Source: DASUHT01 sp038230835 (GTDB lineage: Bacteria; Actinomycetota; Thermoleophilia; Gaiellales; JAICJC01). From it: DNA of 64,000 nucleotides. Numbering within the stretch: position 1 is the stretch's first letter; every line of letters starts with the position of its first letter. The DNA lies in the NCBI GenBank assembly GCA_038230835.1, contig JBBRMM010000002.1, positions 62,001 through 126,000 on the forward strand, read 5' to 3'. Below are positions 7,337 through 18,082 of the stretch, piece by piece. Position numbers and translations under genes: made by a program. The notes under the pieces are model-generated. The model saw only the letters and a program-made list of their open reading frames with translations, searched no databases and had not been told where the DNA came from.

Positions 7337-8920
7337 ATGTCGGAGGTCAGTCACTCGGACAGCCGGGATCTCGAGCAGTTTGGTTACAAGCAGGAGCTGC
7401 ACCGCACGCTGGGAAGCTTCTCGTCGTTCGCTGCCGGGTACAGCTACATCTCCATCCTGACCGGCATGTTCCAAACATCGTATCTGGGCTTCCTGTTCGC
7501 GGGCCCTGCATTCATCTGGGCCTGGCTGTTCGTGATGTTCGGTCAGTTCATGGTGGCGCTGCAGTTCGCCGAGCTTTCGGCGCACTACCCGCTCGCGGGG
7601 TCGGTGTACCAGTGGTCGAAGAACGTGGCCGGCAAGGCGTGGTCATGGAACACGGGGTGGATGTACCTGTGCGCCCAGATCATCACGGTGCCCGCGGTCG
7701 CTCTCGCCTGGCAGGTGATCCTGCCCCAGATCTCGACCAAGTTCCAGCTGGTGGGCTCGTCGGCGAACTCGGCGAACTACTTCTCCACGGACTTCGCGGA
7801 GAACGCGGTGGTCCTCGCCATGATCATGGTCGGGCTCACGACCATCATCAACTGCTCCGGCGTCGCCGTGCTGGCGAAGATCAACAACATCGGCGTGATC
7901 GCCGAGCTCGTCGGGGCTTCCGGGCTGATCATCCTGTTCCTGGTGCACGTCCAGCGCAGCCCCGTCAAGGTGCTGACCAACACGGCGAGCACCGGCACCG
8001 GGCACTCGTGGGGGTACCTGGGCGCTCTGCTGATCGGCGCCATCATGCCGCTGTACGTGATGTACGGGTTCGACAGCGCCGGGTCGTTGGCGGAGGAAAC
8101 CGACGATCCCCGCAAAAAGGCGCCCAAGGCGGTTCTTCAGGCGCTCGCCACGGCCGGCACGATGGGCTTCCTGCTGATCCTGTTCGGCGCGATGGCGATC
8201 AGTGACAAGGGGTACGCGGGCATCACCGGCCTCAACGGCCTCACCTCGGTCACCACCGACGTGCTGGGCTCGACCTGGGGCAAGGTGTTCCTGGCCGATG
8301 TGGCGCTGGCGATCTTCGTGTGCTGCCTCGCCATCCACGCCATGTCCGTGCGGATCCTGTTCGCCATGGGCAGGGACAACAACCTGCCGGGCGGATCCCG
8401 CCTCGCGTCGGTCTCGAGCACGCGCCGGGTGCCGGTCTTCCCGGCCGTTCTGGTGGGGATCATCTCGTTGCTGATCCTCGTGTTCAACATCTACAACCAG
8501 TACGCCTTCGAGGTCATCATCGCCCTGGGCATCGTGTTCATGTACCTGGCATACCTGGGCGTGACCATCCCGCTGCTTCGCAAGCGGCTCGCCGGCTGGC
8601 CGGGGAATCTCCCGGATGCCCAGGAAGGCCTGTTCGGGTTGGGTCGGTGGGGCGTGGTCACCAATGCCATCGCGATCGTCTACGGCGCTTCGATGGCGAT
8701 CAACCTCGCCTGGCCGCGCCCGGACTTCTACGGGGCCATCCACGTGTATCAGCGATGGGGGCCCATCATGGGCATCTCGGGCGTGGTGATCGTCGGGCTG
8801 ATCCTGTACTTCGGCTACCAGCAGCATAGGGAAGGCGTGCTGCCCGAGCATCGTGCGGCGGGTTCTCAGAGCCTGTCCTCGTCCCTGCCCGAACCTCCGC
8901 CGATCCACGGCGGTCCGTGA
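7337..8920 (+). CDS. APC-family amino acid permease
   Basis: 527 residues with about 12 hydrophobic segments. The N-terminal 'GSFSSFAAGYSYISILTGMF' and 'AELSAHYPLAGSVYQWSK' segments are typical of the amino acid/polyamine/organocation superfamily. They resemble the bacterial GABA/choline-type permeases (AAT/ACT subfamily). 'GFDSAGSLAEETDDPRKKAPKAVLQ' is the conserved loop after helix 6. The protein imports an amino acid or amine across the cytoplasmic membrane using an ion gradient; the substrate is not readable. AAAGGAGG lies 5 nt before the ATG. It stands alone, with its own promoter region carrying a palindrome. Confidence 0.9.
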   Translation: MSEVSHSDSRDLEQFGYKQELHRTLGSFSSFAAGYSYISILTGMFQTSYLGFLFAGPAFIWAWLFVMFGQFMVALQFAELSAHYPLAGSVYQWSKNVAGKAWSWNTGWMYLCAQIITVPAVALAWQVILPQISTKFQLVGSSANSANYFSTDFAENAVVLAMIMVGLTTIINCSGVAVLAKINNIGVIAELVGASGLIILFLVHVQRSPVKVLTNTASTGTGHSWGYLGALLIGAIMPLYVMYGFDSAGSLAEETDDPRKKAPKAVLQALATAGTMGFLLILFGAMAISDKGYAGITGLNGLTSVTTDVLGSTWGKVFLADVALAIFVCCLAIHAMSVRILFAMGRDNNLPGGSRLASVSSTRRVPVFPAVLVGIISLLILVFNIYNQYAFEVIIALGIVFMYLAYLGVTIPLLRKRLAGWPGNLPDAQEGLFGLGRWGVVTNAIAIVYGASMAINLAWPRPDFYGAIHVYQRWGPIMGISGVVIVGLILYFGYQQHREGVLPEHRAAGSQSLSSSLPEPPPIHGGP

Positions 8921-8987
8921 TCGGGAGCGTTTGGGGGAGGGGGCGGACATTACGGTTCGCCCCCTCCGGCCCGGCTGGGATACTTTG

Positions 8988-9380
8988 ATGATCTTGGCTG
9001 ACGATCCCCAAGGGCTCCGCAAGCTCGTCCGGCGAGACCTCACCGTCACGGTGGGCGGCGCGGTGGTGGCGATATGGGTGTACGGATTGGTCGCGGCATC
9101 CCGGCTTGGGTTCGTGTCACGCCTGTCGGCCGGCCGCGCCGAGGTGGCGGTATCTGCCCTCGTCGGTGTCTCCTGCCTCTGGTGGTGGGCCGCCGGTCCG
9201 CGCGGGCTCCTCCGAGACCGCTCGCTCGTCCTCACCCCTCTGTTCCTGGTAGCCGGGCCCGGCCTCTATGGGGTGTACGAGTTGGGCGGGGGCGTCGTCG
9301 TGACGATGCTCTCCTCGGCGCTCGGCTTCTTCGCCGCCATTGCGCTCGGCCTGGCCTGGTCTAGCCGCCGCTCGCGCTGA
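8988..9380 (+). CDS. small membrane protein, unknown
   Basis: 130 residues with about four hydrophobic segments (roughly 25-43, 55-73, 80-97, 103-122) and a basic C-terminus (SSRRSR). No family is recognised. There is no strong Shine-Dalgarno sequence at ATG 8988, and a few codons further a TTG could also start it. Its 3' end overlaps the convergent lipoprotein gene by 20 bases. The regular hydrophobic pattern makes it more likely real than chance. Confidence 0.5.
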   Translation: MILADDPQGLRKLVRRDLTVTVGGAVVAIWVYGLVAASRLGFVSRLSAGRAEVAVSALVGVSCLWWWAAGPRGLLRDRSLVLTPLFLVAGPGLYGVYELGGGVVVTMLSSALGFFAAIALGLAWSSRRSR

Positions 9381-11436
9381 CCTGCGCCATTGCCAGGGCG
9401 AGCGCCGACCAGCCGGCCTTGCGACGCTCGTGCCAGCGCACCGTGTTCCAGCCCGGCCAGCCGTAGCGCTGGGTCCGCAGCTGGGCACCGCTGCTGACCA
9501 CGTCGATGCCGATCGGGCCGGCGTGACGGAAGCCGATGCTGCCGTCGAGATGAGGCACGAAGACGAGGTTGGACGAGGGGTCGGCGTAGGTCAGGTACAT
9601 GTACGGGACGCGCACCGTGAGGGTGCGGCCGCCGCCGCCCACGCTGATCAGGTTCATCGGCTCGGAGAACGGCCCGAACCGGAAATGGCTGACGTCCGCC
9701 AGTTCGGTCGGGTGGAGCTGGCCGGTAGCGGGGATCGTGTACTCGCGGTTGAGCATCAGCTCGGTCGGATCCCAGACGCCGCTCCCCGGTCGCATGTGCG
9801 CGAGGTTGAAAGGCACGTAGTGGTGCGGCGGGCCGTAGAGGAACTTGATCGGGTCGGTCGACTGCGCCTGCTCGATCCGGGCGTGGTCGCCGGGCCCGAT
9901 CGTGAGTGCCACGTCAGCCGCCGGATCCATGCCGGGCATGCCCGGCAGGCCGCGGTTTCCCTGGGGCTGGATGTCGAAGCCGATGTGCAGCGGTTGGGTA
10001 CGCCAGGCGGTGGGCGTGGCGAGACCGATCCGCAGGTACAGGTACTCCTCGTTGTGGGCCGCCTGCACGCGTCTGACCGGCGAGCTCGGTGAGGTCGCGA
10101 TCGTTCGGTAATCGGCCGGCTTGGGCGCGTAGGGCGCGGCTGCGACGATGCCGAAGTGCTCCTCCTCGGTGAGCGCGTTCACCCAGAGCTGACGGCGGCC
10201 CACCGGTTGCTCCATGTCCCACGTGTTCCACGAGAACTTGAACCACTCGTCGGCCCAGTCGAAGACCAGCCCGCCGGCGTATCCCTCGCGCTTGATGTCA
10301 CGGAGCATCGAGGCGTCCTGCTGCCCGGCCACCACTTCGGCGTGGCCCCCCTGGTTGCGGCCGAGCGGCCCGTAGTGCTCGATCCCGATCCCGGTCGGGA
10401 CACCGAACTCGGTCACCATCACGGCCTGCTTGCCGTGGTAGGCGCGCAGCTGGTGCAGGTAGTTCGCGTACGGGTCGCCGTGTTGGAGGCTCGGCGTCAG
10501 CCGCATGAAATCGGGGTAGTACGGATACACGTGATAGCTGGCGAAGAACCCGCCCGGCCAGGCGCCGGTGGCGTGAATGTGGGTGGCGTCGATCGAGACC
10601 AGATCCTCCTTGTGGATCGGCTCGTAGGGGTGGTGCAGCGGGTCGGCGGTGAGCCAGTTGGTGAAGGTGAGTGGCCGGCTCCATCCCCGCTCGGCCTCGA
10701 GCGTCGCGGTGCGGTCGAGCATCATCGCCAACCAGTCTTCGGTCGCGGTCGAGCCCGGGGCGGAGGCGAAGTAGCGGCCGTCGAAGGCCGGCATGTGCGG
10801 GTGGCGATGGTCGGTCAGCCATGTGATTCCGGGATCCCACTCGACCCCCAGCGACCACGCGAGCAGCCACGGCGAGACGTTGGCGCGGTAGATGCCGCTC
10901 GCGTGGCCGTGCAGCAGCGGCATCCCGGCGTGGCCCTGGATCACCGTCTCGGTCTGCCAGATCTCGCGCTCGAACCCCGAGATGACGGCCGGGGCGTACA
11001 TGTCCTTCTTCGCGTAGTAGGCGTTCTCGGGGATCCACACCCCCTGGATCAGGTAGATCGGGGCCCCGGGGTGGGCGAGGTCGTAGGCCCGCAGCGCGTT
11101 GTAGAAGGACGGTCGCAGGATCGTGTAGACGCGGACGACATGGACGCCCAGCGCTCCCATCCCGGCGAGCCAGCGGTCGTAGATCGCGCGCGAGCCCGAT
11201 ACCTCGCCGGGCTGATGGCCGGGCAGCGTGGAGCCCAGATTGACCCCGCTCCAGAATCGAGTCTGCCAGCGGCCGTTGCCGAGCGCGGCCTGAACGTTGG
11301 GCCCGTCCACGCGTGCGGGCAGGCGCAGCCCGTCCACCGTGTTCCAGGTGTGAGGCACCGGCGTCGGCGGGGTTGCGGCAGGCGAACCGCATCCGGCGAG
11401 CACCAGCACGATCGCGAGGGGGACCGCGAGTCGCAT
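9361..11436 (-). CDS. lipoprotein with glycoside-hydrolase-like TIM barrel
   Basis: 691 residues. A lipoprotein signal is clear: MRLAVPLAIVLVLAGC with the lipobox cysteine at residue 16. Residues about 60-430 look like a clan GH-A (GH5/GH2-type) barrel: 'FWSGVNLGSTLPG', 'GALGVHVVRVYTI', 'PWLLAWSLGVEWDP', 'LVSIDATHIHA', 'QAVMVTEFGVPTG' (candidate nucleophile glutamate) and 'GGLVFDWADEWFKFSWNT'. The C-terminal 250 residues form a beta-rich module that may bind carbohydrate. It probably acts on the outer face of the membrane on a polysaccharide or glycoconjugate. The exact enzyme class is not known. GGGG lies two bases before the start. Confidence 0.65.
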   Translation of the reverse strand: MRLAVPLAIVLVLAGCGSPAATPPTPVPHTWNTVDGLRLPARVDGPNVQAALGNGRWQTRFWSGVNLGSTLPGHQPGEVSGSRAIYDRWLAGMGALGVHVVRVYTILRPSFYNALRAYDLAHPGAPIYLIQGVWIPENAYYAKKDMYAPAVISGFEREIWQTETVIQGHAGMPLLHGHASGIYRANVSPWLLAWSLGVEWDPGITWLTDHRHPHMPAFDGRYFASAPGSTATEDWLAMMLDRTATLEAERGWSRPLTFTNWLTADPLHHPYEPIHKEDLVSIDATHIHATGAWPGGFFASYHVYPYYPDFMRLTPSLQHGDPYANYLHQLRAYHGKQAVMVTEFGVPTGIGIEHYGPLGRNQGGHAEVVAGQQDASMLRDIKREGYAGGLVFDWADEWFKFSWNTWDMEQPVGRRQLWVNALTEEEHFGIVAAAPYAPKPADYRTIATSPSSPVRRVQAAHNEEYLYLRIGLATPTAWRTQPLHIGFDIQPQGNRGLPGMPGMDPAADVALTIGPGDHARIEQAQSTDPIKFLYGPPHHYVPFNLAHMRPGSGVWDPTELMLNREYTIPATGQLHPTELADVSHFRFGPFSEPMNLISVGGGGRTLTVRVPYMYLTYADPSSNLVFVPHLDGSIGFRHAGPIGIDVVSSGAQLRTQRYGWPGWNTVRWHERRKAGWSALALAMAQVSASGG

Positions 11437-11482
11437 CGCCCCTTCGATCGACCGTGCGGACTGCGATTTGAGGACGGTCGCC

Positions 11483-11488
11483 TATCCT
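11483..11488 (+). promoter_or_regulatory. -10-like box of ettA, leaderless
   Basis: TATCCT ends 7 nt before the ettA GTG. There is no Shine-Dalgarno sequence between them, as expected for a leaderless message. Confidence 0.5.
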
Positions 11489-11495
11489 GCCGGCC

Positions 11496-13175
<1,680 letters not shown>

Positions 13176-13256
13176 GCCTGTGACGCGGGCGGCTGGGCGG
13201 GTGCGGCGATGTGAAAGAATCGCCGCGTCCGCACCCGCCACAGGAGGCGCCCCGGG

Positions 13257-14324
13257 ATGCCAGATCGCATGCTCGAACTGATGCTCAAACTCGATGCCGT
13301 CCGCGGCATCTCCGGCTACGAGGAGGACGTGGCCGAGCTGATGCACGCGGAGCTCGCGCCGCTGTCCGACGAGCAAGCCGGCGACCCGCTCGGCAACCGC
13401 TACTTCACGCGGCGAGGCGCTGAGGGTGCTCCGGTGCTGATGCTGTGCGCGCACATGGATGAGCTCGGCTTCCTCGTCCAGCACATCGAGGACGAGGGAT
13501 TCGTGCGGCTCGCGGCGGTCGGCCACCACGACGATCGTATGCTCACCGACCAGGTGCTCGAGGTGATGGGCGCGGACGGCCCGGTGATGGGAGTCGTCGG
13601 CACCAAGCCCGCGCACATCGTCACCGCCGAGGAGCGCGGCAACGCGATTCCGTTGCGCGAGATGTTCGTCGACCTCGGCACCGCCAGCCGCGCCGAGACC
13701 GAGGGGCTCGGTGTCCGCGTCGGTGACCCGGTGACGTTCGCGCGGGTCGGGATGCCGCTGAACGGCACCCGGATCTTCACCGGCCGTGCGGTGGACGACC
13801 GGGCCGGCTGTGCGGTCATGATCGAGACCATGCGCCGGCTCGCCGAGCGGGACGTCGCGGCGACCGTCGTAGCCGTTGCCAGCGTGCAGGAGGAGCTCGG
13901 CTTGCGGGGCGCCGGCCCAGCGGCGTACCGCGTGAAGCCCGATGTGGCGATCGCGCTCGACGTCACCCTGGCCGGAGACACCCCGGCGACGGAGTTCCGC
14001 CAGCTGCCGATCCGGCTCGGCGGCGGGCCGGCGATCAAGTACTTCGACTGGGGCCCGCCCTACGGCTCTTCCGTGCCGAGGCGACTGACCAGGCGTCTGG
14101 AGGAGTCCGCCGAGCGTGCCGGCGTACCGTTCCAGCGCGAGGTGCTCGTGGGCGGTGCCACCGACGCCGGCTCGATCGCGCTCGCCGGGGCGGGCACGCT
14201 GACCGGTTGCGTGTCCATCCCCTCGCGCCACATCCACTCGGCGGTCGGGGTCGTGCACCTGGACGACATGGAGCAGAGCGTCGATCTGCTGGTCGCCTTC
14301 GCCGAGCTGCTACCCCTCGAGTAG
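13257..14324 (+). CDS. M42 family metallopeptidase
   Basis: 355 residues. Metal-binding and catalytic motifs of M42 (glutamyl aminopeptidase/FrvX-like) are present in order: 'CAHMDELGF' (His, Asp), 'GRAVDDRAGCAVM' (bridging Asp), 'SVQEELGLRG' (catalytic Glu and ligand Glu), 'ALDVTLA' (Asp) and 'IPSRHIHSAVGVV' (His). These enzymes are cytosolic dinuclear aminopeptidases that often form dodecameric cages and trim peptides. A related cellulase-like annotation is historical only. CAGGAGG lies 8 nt before the ATG. The 3' end overlaps the convergent esterase by 15 bases. Confidence 0.92.
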   Translation: MPDRMLELMLKLDAVRGISGYEEDVAELMHAELAPLSDEQAGDPLGNRYFTRRGAEGAPVLMLCAHMDELGFLVQHIEDEGFVRLAAVGHHDDRMLTDQVLEVMGADGPVMGVVGTKPAHIVTAEERGNAIPLREMFVDLGTASRAETEGLGVRVGDPVTFARVGMPLNGTRIFTGRAVDDRAGCAVMIETMRRLAERDVAATVVAVASVQEELGLRGAGPAAYRVKPDVAIALDVTLAGDTPATEFRQLPIRLGGGPAIKYFDWGPPYGSSVPRRLTRRLEESAERAGVPFQREVLVGGATDAGSIALAGAGTLTGCVSIPSRHIHSAVGVVHLDDMEQSVDLLVAFAELLPLE

Positions 14325-15203
14325 CACCCGCGAGCCGAGGTGCCGGGTGAGGAACGCCATCGCGTGCGGTGCCGCGCTGCGCCAGAAGTCGTCGTCGTGG
14401 CATCCCGAGGTGAACAGCGTCTGGGGTCTCGGTTTCAGCGTCGTCGCGAACTCGACGTCGGCCGTGTGGAACGGGTCCGACCGTCCGCAGGCGATGAAGA
14501 CCGGGGTGTGGGCCAGCCCCTCGGTGCGCGTGTATGGGTTGAAGCGGTCGTAGTCGGTCTGGGAATCGAACGCGTCCGGAACAGCGGAGTGCTGCTGGGC
14601 ATACGTCGTCCACATCGCCGGGCTGAGCGCCGCAGCGGCGCCGAACAGGTCGGGTCGAAGCTCCGCCGCCAGGAGCGCACCGTAGCCACCCATCGACCAG
14701 CCGAGGGTGCCCAGCCCGGCGTGACCGAGCCCGCGCTGCCGGCTCAGCATGGGCAGGAACTCGCCGGTCAGCATCGCCATCCGATCCTCGCCCGACGCCC
14801 GCCTGTGCCAGTAGCTGGAGCCCCCCTCGACGCACGCCAGAGCGAGGTGGCCGCCGGCGGCCGCGGCGTAGTCGGGCAGACTCAGGTTGAGCATGCCTTC
14901 GGCTGACGTGTCGCGGCCGGGCAGACACACGACCAGCGGCAGGCGTGCGACGTCGGTCTCCGCATGCGGCAGCGAGATCGCGTAGCCGACCTGTGCGCGT
15001 GCCGCCCTGGAGTCGAAGCTGCCGGTCGCGACGTACGGGTGGGAGCGCGGAAGCGACGCGGCCGTGACGTCGCAGGCCCCGGTGAGGTGCTGGTACCACG
15101 TCCGGATGCCCGACCCACGGGCCCCCTCGAGGCCGCCAATCGCCGCCGCACCGACGCCCGCCGCGAGCAACCTTCGGCGGGTGAGTCTGGGCGTCTGCGG
15201 CAT
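14310..15203 (-). CDS. Tat-exported esterase (PF00756-like)
   Basis: 297 residues. The N-terminus 'RLTRRRLLAAGVGAAAIGGL' is a twin-arginine signal. The rest is an alpha/beta hydrolase of the esterase D / putative esterase type. The nucleophile serine is in 'LGWSMGGYGALL', the acid is probably in 'ACGRSDPFH' and the histidine near 'GCHDDDFW'. It is predicted to be exported folded and to hydrolyse an ester outside the membrane; the substrate is unknown. The ATG at 15203 is chosen because it starts the Tat signal and has a TACCGT box 6 nt upstream. Divergent from the VOC protein gene. Confidence 0.8.
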   Translation of the reverse strand: MPQTPRLTRRRLLAAGVGAAAIGGLEGARGSGIRTWYQHLTGACDVTAASLPRSHPYVATGSFDSRAARAQVGYAISLPHAETDVARLPLVVCLPGRDTSAEGMLNLSLPDYAAAAGGHLALACVEGGSSYWHRRASGEDRMAMLTGEFLPMLSRQRGLGHAGLGTLGWSMGGYGALLAAELRPDLFGAAAALSPAMWTTYAQQHSAVPDAFDSQTDYDRFNPYTRTEGLAHTPVFIACGRSDPFHTADVEFATTLKPRPQTLFTSGCHDDDFWRSAAPHAMAFLTRHLGSRVLLEG

Positions 15204-15209
15204 CGCGGC

Positions 15210-15215
15210 ACGGTA
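15210..15215 (-). promoter_or_regulatory. -10-like box of the esterase gene, leaderless
   Basis: TACCGT on the minus strand ends 6 nt before ATG 15203. No Shine-Dalgarno sequence is present. Confidence 0.45.
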
Positions 15216-15262
15216 GCGGCCGCATGCGTCGAGTTCGTAACGGTGGGGCATCGGAAACCATC

Positions 15263-15268
15263 TAAAGT
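15263..15268 (+). promoter_or_regulatory. -10-like box of the VOC gene, leaderless
   Basis: TAAAGT ends 7 nt before ATG 15276. Together with the esterase box it makes a divergent promoter region of about 70 nt. Confidence 0.5.
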
Positions 15269-15275
15269 TCCGGCC

Positions 15276-16202
15276 ATGGAACTCCATGGCATCCACCACA
15301 TCACGTGCATCACCGGCGACGCGCCGGCCAACGTCGACTTCTACACGCGCGTGCTCGGCCTGCGGCTGGTCAAGCGAAGCGTCAACCAGGACGATCCCAC
15401 CGTCTATCACCTCTTCTACGCCGACGAGAACGGCAGCGCCGGCTCCGACCTGACCTTCTTCGAGTACCCGGGCGCGGCGCCTGGACGGGCCGGCGACGGC
15501 ATGGTGTACCGGATCACCTGGAGGGTGTCGACCCGTGAGGCGCTCGACTTCTGGCGTGACCGGCTGGAGGCGGAGGGGGTGCCTGCAGAGACCGAGGACG
15601 GGCGGCTGCGCTTCGCCGACCCGGAGGGCCTCGGCCTGGAGCTGGCCGTCGTTGCGACCGAGGATCCGCCGCTGATCGCCGAGCATCCCGAGATCCCCGC
15701 CGAGCTCGCGCTGCAGGGCTTCGACGGCGTGCGCGCCTACGCGAGCAGCCCCGAGCACAGCCGGGAGCTGCTCGAGACCACGCTCGGGTTTCGGGACACC
15801 GGTGACGGCTGGGAGGTGCGAGGATCGCGCCGCGGCGGCCTGTTCGCCTACGACACGCCCCCTGCGGAGTCCGGGATCCCGGGCGCCGGCACCGTGCACC
15901 ACATCGCCTGGGCGTCCGAGGTCGAGGAGCACGCCGACTGGCGGGCCCGCGTGGCCGCGGGTGGCGGCCGGGTGACGCCGATCATCGACCGCTACTACTT
16001 CAAGGCGATCTACTTCCGTGAGCCCAGCGGGGTGCTGTTCGAGATCTCGACGCTCGGTCCGGGGTTCGCGGTCGACGAGCCTGCAGAGTCGATGGGTGAC
16101 CACCTCGTGCTGCCTCCGCGTTTCGAGCCGCTGCGCGAGAAGCTCGAGCAGGTGCTGACTCCGTTGCCCGAGCCGCGGCCGTGGCGGGCACGCACCGGCT
16201 GA
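15276..16202 (+). CDS. ring-cleaving dioxygenase-like VOC protein
   Basis: 308 residues made of two vicinal-oxygen-chelate halves. 'LHGIHHITCITGDAPANVDFYTRVLGLRLVKRSVNQDD' opens the first. The second holds 'GTVHHIAWASEVEEHADWRARVAAGG' and 'YYFKAIYFREPSGVLFEIST'. Metal ligands are the histidines of 'HHIT' and 'VHHIAW' and the glutamate of 'LFEIST'. This layout is that of the MhqO/LinE-like group (ring-cleaving dioxygenase or glyoxalase family). The reaction probably uses Fe(II) on a hydroquinone-type substrate, but this is from family knowledge only. Confidence 0.82.
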   Translation: MELHGIHHITCITGDAPANVDFYTRVLGLRLVKRSVNQDDPTVYHLFYADENGSAGSDLTFFEYPGAAPGRAGDGMVYRITWRVSTREALDFWRDRLEAEGVPAETEDGRLRFADPEGLGLELAVVATEDPPLIAEHPEIPAELALQGFDGVRAYASSPEHSRELLETTLGFRDTGDGWEVRGSRRGGLFAYDTPPAESGIPGAGTVHHIAWASEVEEHADWRARVAAGGGRVTPIIDRYYFKAIYFREPSGVLFEISTLGPGFAVDEPAESMGDHLVLPPRFEPLREKLEQVLTPLPEPRPWRARTG

Positions 16203-16223
16203 CGCGGGCCGTCCGTCACCCTG

Positions 16224-16568
16224 TCACGCTGAGCTCGGCGCCTCCTCCCAGTCGGCAGCGTCAGACAGGTGAATGTGACCGAGCGTCCGCAGGCCGGTCG
16301 GGTCGTCCAGCGTGCCGGCCGCGATGCTGATGGTCTCGCGGTCCTCGCGCGACCAGAAGAGCCGCCCCCCGCACTCGGAGCAGAACCCTCGACGGGCGCC
16401 GTCGTGCTCGTGCCAGCGCAGCGTCCGCTGCTCCGTGACGACCAGCTGCGCGCGCGGGCATGCGGTGTAGGCCGCCGGGCCGCCGTGGGTGCGCCGGCAC
16501 ACGGAGCAGTGACAGACCTTGACGTCGCGCAACGGTCCGGCCACCGCGTAGCGCACCCCGCCGCACAA
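16224..16568 (-). CDS. GFA family zinc-binding protein
   Basis: At least 114 residues. Zinc-binding cysteines of the GFA (formaldehyde-activating-like / CENP-V) fold are visible: 'VCHCSVCRRTHG' and 'GFCSECGGRLFW'. The conventional start at 16568 is TTG, and it cuts off the first conserved element. Upstream in frame the sequence continues with 'ITDPRHTGGC', which would complete the family's GGC-x-CGG N-terminus. The true start is therefore upstream, perhaps CTG near 16607 or the ATC at 16598, since no ATG, GTG or TTG is available. Members bind zinc; most do not act on formaldehyde. Downstream of sthA on the same strand. Confidence 0.75.
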   Translation of the reverse strand: MCGGVRYAVAGPLRDVKVCHCSVCRRTHGGPAAYTACPRAQLVVTEQRTLRWHEHDGARRGFCSECGGRLFWSREDRETISIAAGTLDDPTGLRTLGHIHLSDAADWEEAPSSA

Positions 16569-16633
16569 ACAGCCACCGGTATGTCGAGGATCGGTGATGC
16601 GCCGCAGCCTACGCGACGCCGTTTGACGGCGGG

Positions 16634-18039
16634 TTACGCGGCCATGCGGCGGATCGCCTGGATGCGGTTCATCGCGTCCAGAGCGGCCACCTTGTACGAC
16701 TCGGCCAGCGTGGGGTAATTGAAGACCGCGTCCACCAGGTGCTCGATCGTCCCGCCGGTGGCCATCAGCATCTGGCCGATGTGCACCAGCTCGGTGGCAC
16801 CGGTGCCGAACACGTGGACGCCCAGCAGCGTGCCGTCGTCGCTGGACACCAGCAGCTTCAGCATGCCGTGGCTGTCTCCGATGATCTGCCCCGGGCCAGC
16901 TCGCGGTAGCGCGAGATGCCGATCTCGTACGGGATCGCCGACGCCGTCAGCTCCTCCTCGGTGCGGCCGACGTAGCTGATCTCCGGGATCGTGTAGATGC
17001 CGATCGGCAGCTGCGACGACGTGGCGCCGGTCTTCACGCCGAACGCGTCGCAGGCGGCCAGCCGGCCCTGTTCCATCGAGCTTGCGGCCAGGCTCGGAAA
17101 CCCGATCACGTCGCCCACCGCGTAGATGTGGCGCACCGCCGTCCGATAGCCCTTGCCGACCGTGATCCGGCCCCGGCGGTCGGCCTCGAGACCGGCCGCG
17201 GAGAGATTCAGGCCGTCCGTCGCGCCCTGCCGGCCGGCCGAGTAGAGCACGGCGTCGGCGGGGATCCGCTTGCCGCTCGCGAGCTGTACGATGGCACCGC
17301 CGGAATGCTTCTCGACTGCGGTCACCGTCTCGCCGAAGCGGAACACGACCCCCATGTCGCGCAGGTGGTACTGCAGGGCCTCGATGATCTGCGAGTCGCA
17401 GAACTCGAGCAGCCGTGCCCGCTGCTCGATCACGGTGACGCGTGAGCCAAGCGCGGCGAACATCGATGCGTACTCGATCCCGATCACACCCGCCCCGACC
17501 ACCATCAGCGAACCAGGCATCCAGTCCAGCGTCAGGATGTCGTCGGAGTCGATGATCGTGTGGCTGTCGAAGGCGACCGTGGCAGGCCGTGCCGGCCGCG
17601 TGCCCACGGCGATCACGATCTTGGCCGCCGAGACGACCCGCTCCTCGCCGGACTCGCCCTCGATACACACCTCATGGTCGTCCACGAAACGCGCCGTCCC
17701 CACCAGCAGCGTGACGTGGTTGCGCCGCAGCTGCGCTCGCACGACGTCCATCTCGCGCTGGATCACATGGCTCGTCCGCCAGGACAGGTCGTGGGTGGTG
17801 ATCTCGTCCTTCACCCGGTAGCTCTGGCCGTAGATGCCCCGCTGGCTCATGCCGGTCAGATAGAGGACGGCCTCGCGCAGCGTCTTGGACGGGATCGTGC
17901 CGGTATTCACGCACACCCCGCCGACCATGTGCCGGCGCTCGATCAAACCGACGCGTTTGCCCAGCTTGGCTGCCTGGATGGCGGCCTTCTGGCCCGCCGG
18001 TCCCGAGCCGATCACCAAAAGGTCGAAGTCGTACCTCAT
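16634..18039 (-). pseudogene. sthA: soluble pyridine nucleotide transhydrogenase, frameshifted
   Basis: The first frame (393 codons from ATG 18039 to 16858) carries the FAD motif 'LLVIGSGPAGQKAAIQAAKLG', an unusual 'GGVCVNTGTIPSKTLREAV' (active-site cysteine replaced, as in SthA), an NAD(P) motif 'VVGAGVIGIEYASMFAALG' and 'HIYAVGDVIGFPSLA'. It then runs into a wrong tail after 'SRYRELARG'. The expected continuation 'QIIGDSHGMLKLLVS...' is in another frame down to 16634. One base is missing in the C4/G4 run at 16890-16893. Restoring it gives 468 residues, the family length. The enzyme moves hydride between NADPH and NAD+. Either a sequencing error or a recent null mutation. Confidence 0.88.
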
Positions 18040-18082
18040 CCCCGGCGTATTCGGCCGCCGGTCGCTCGACTTGATGCGCCGG

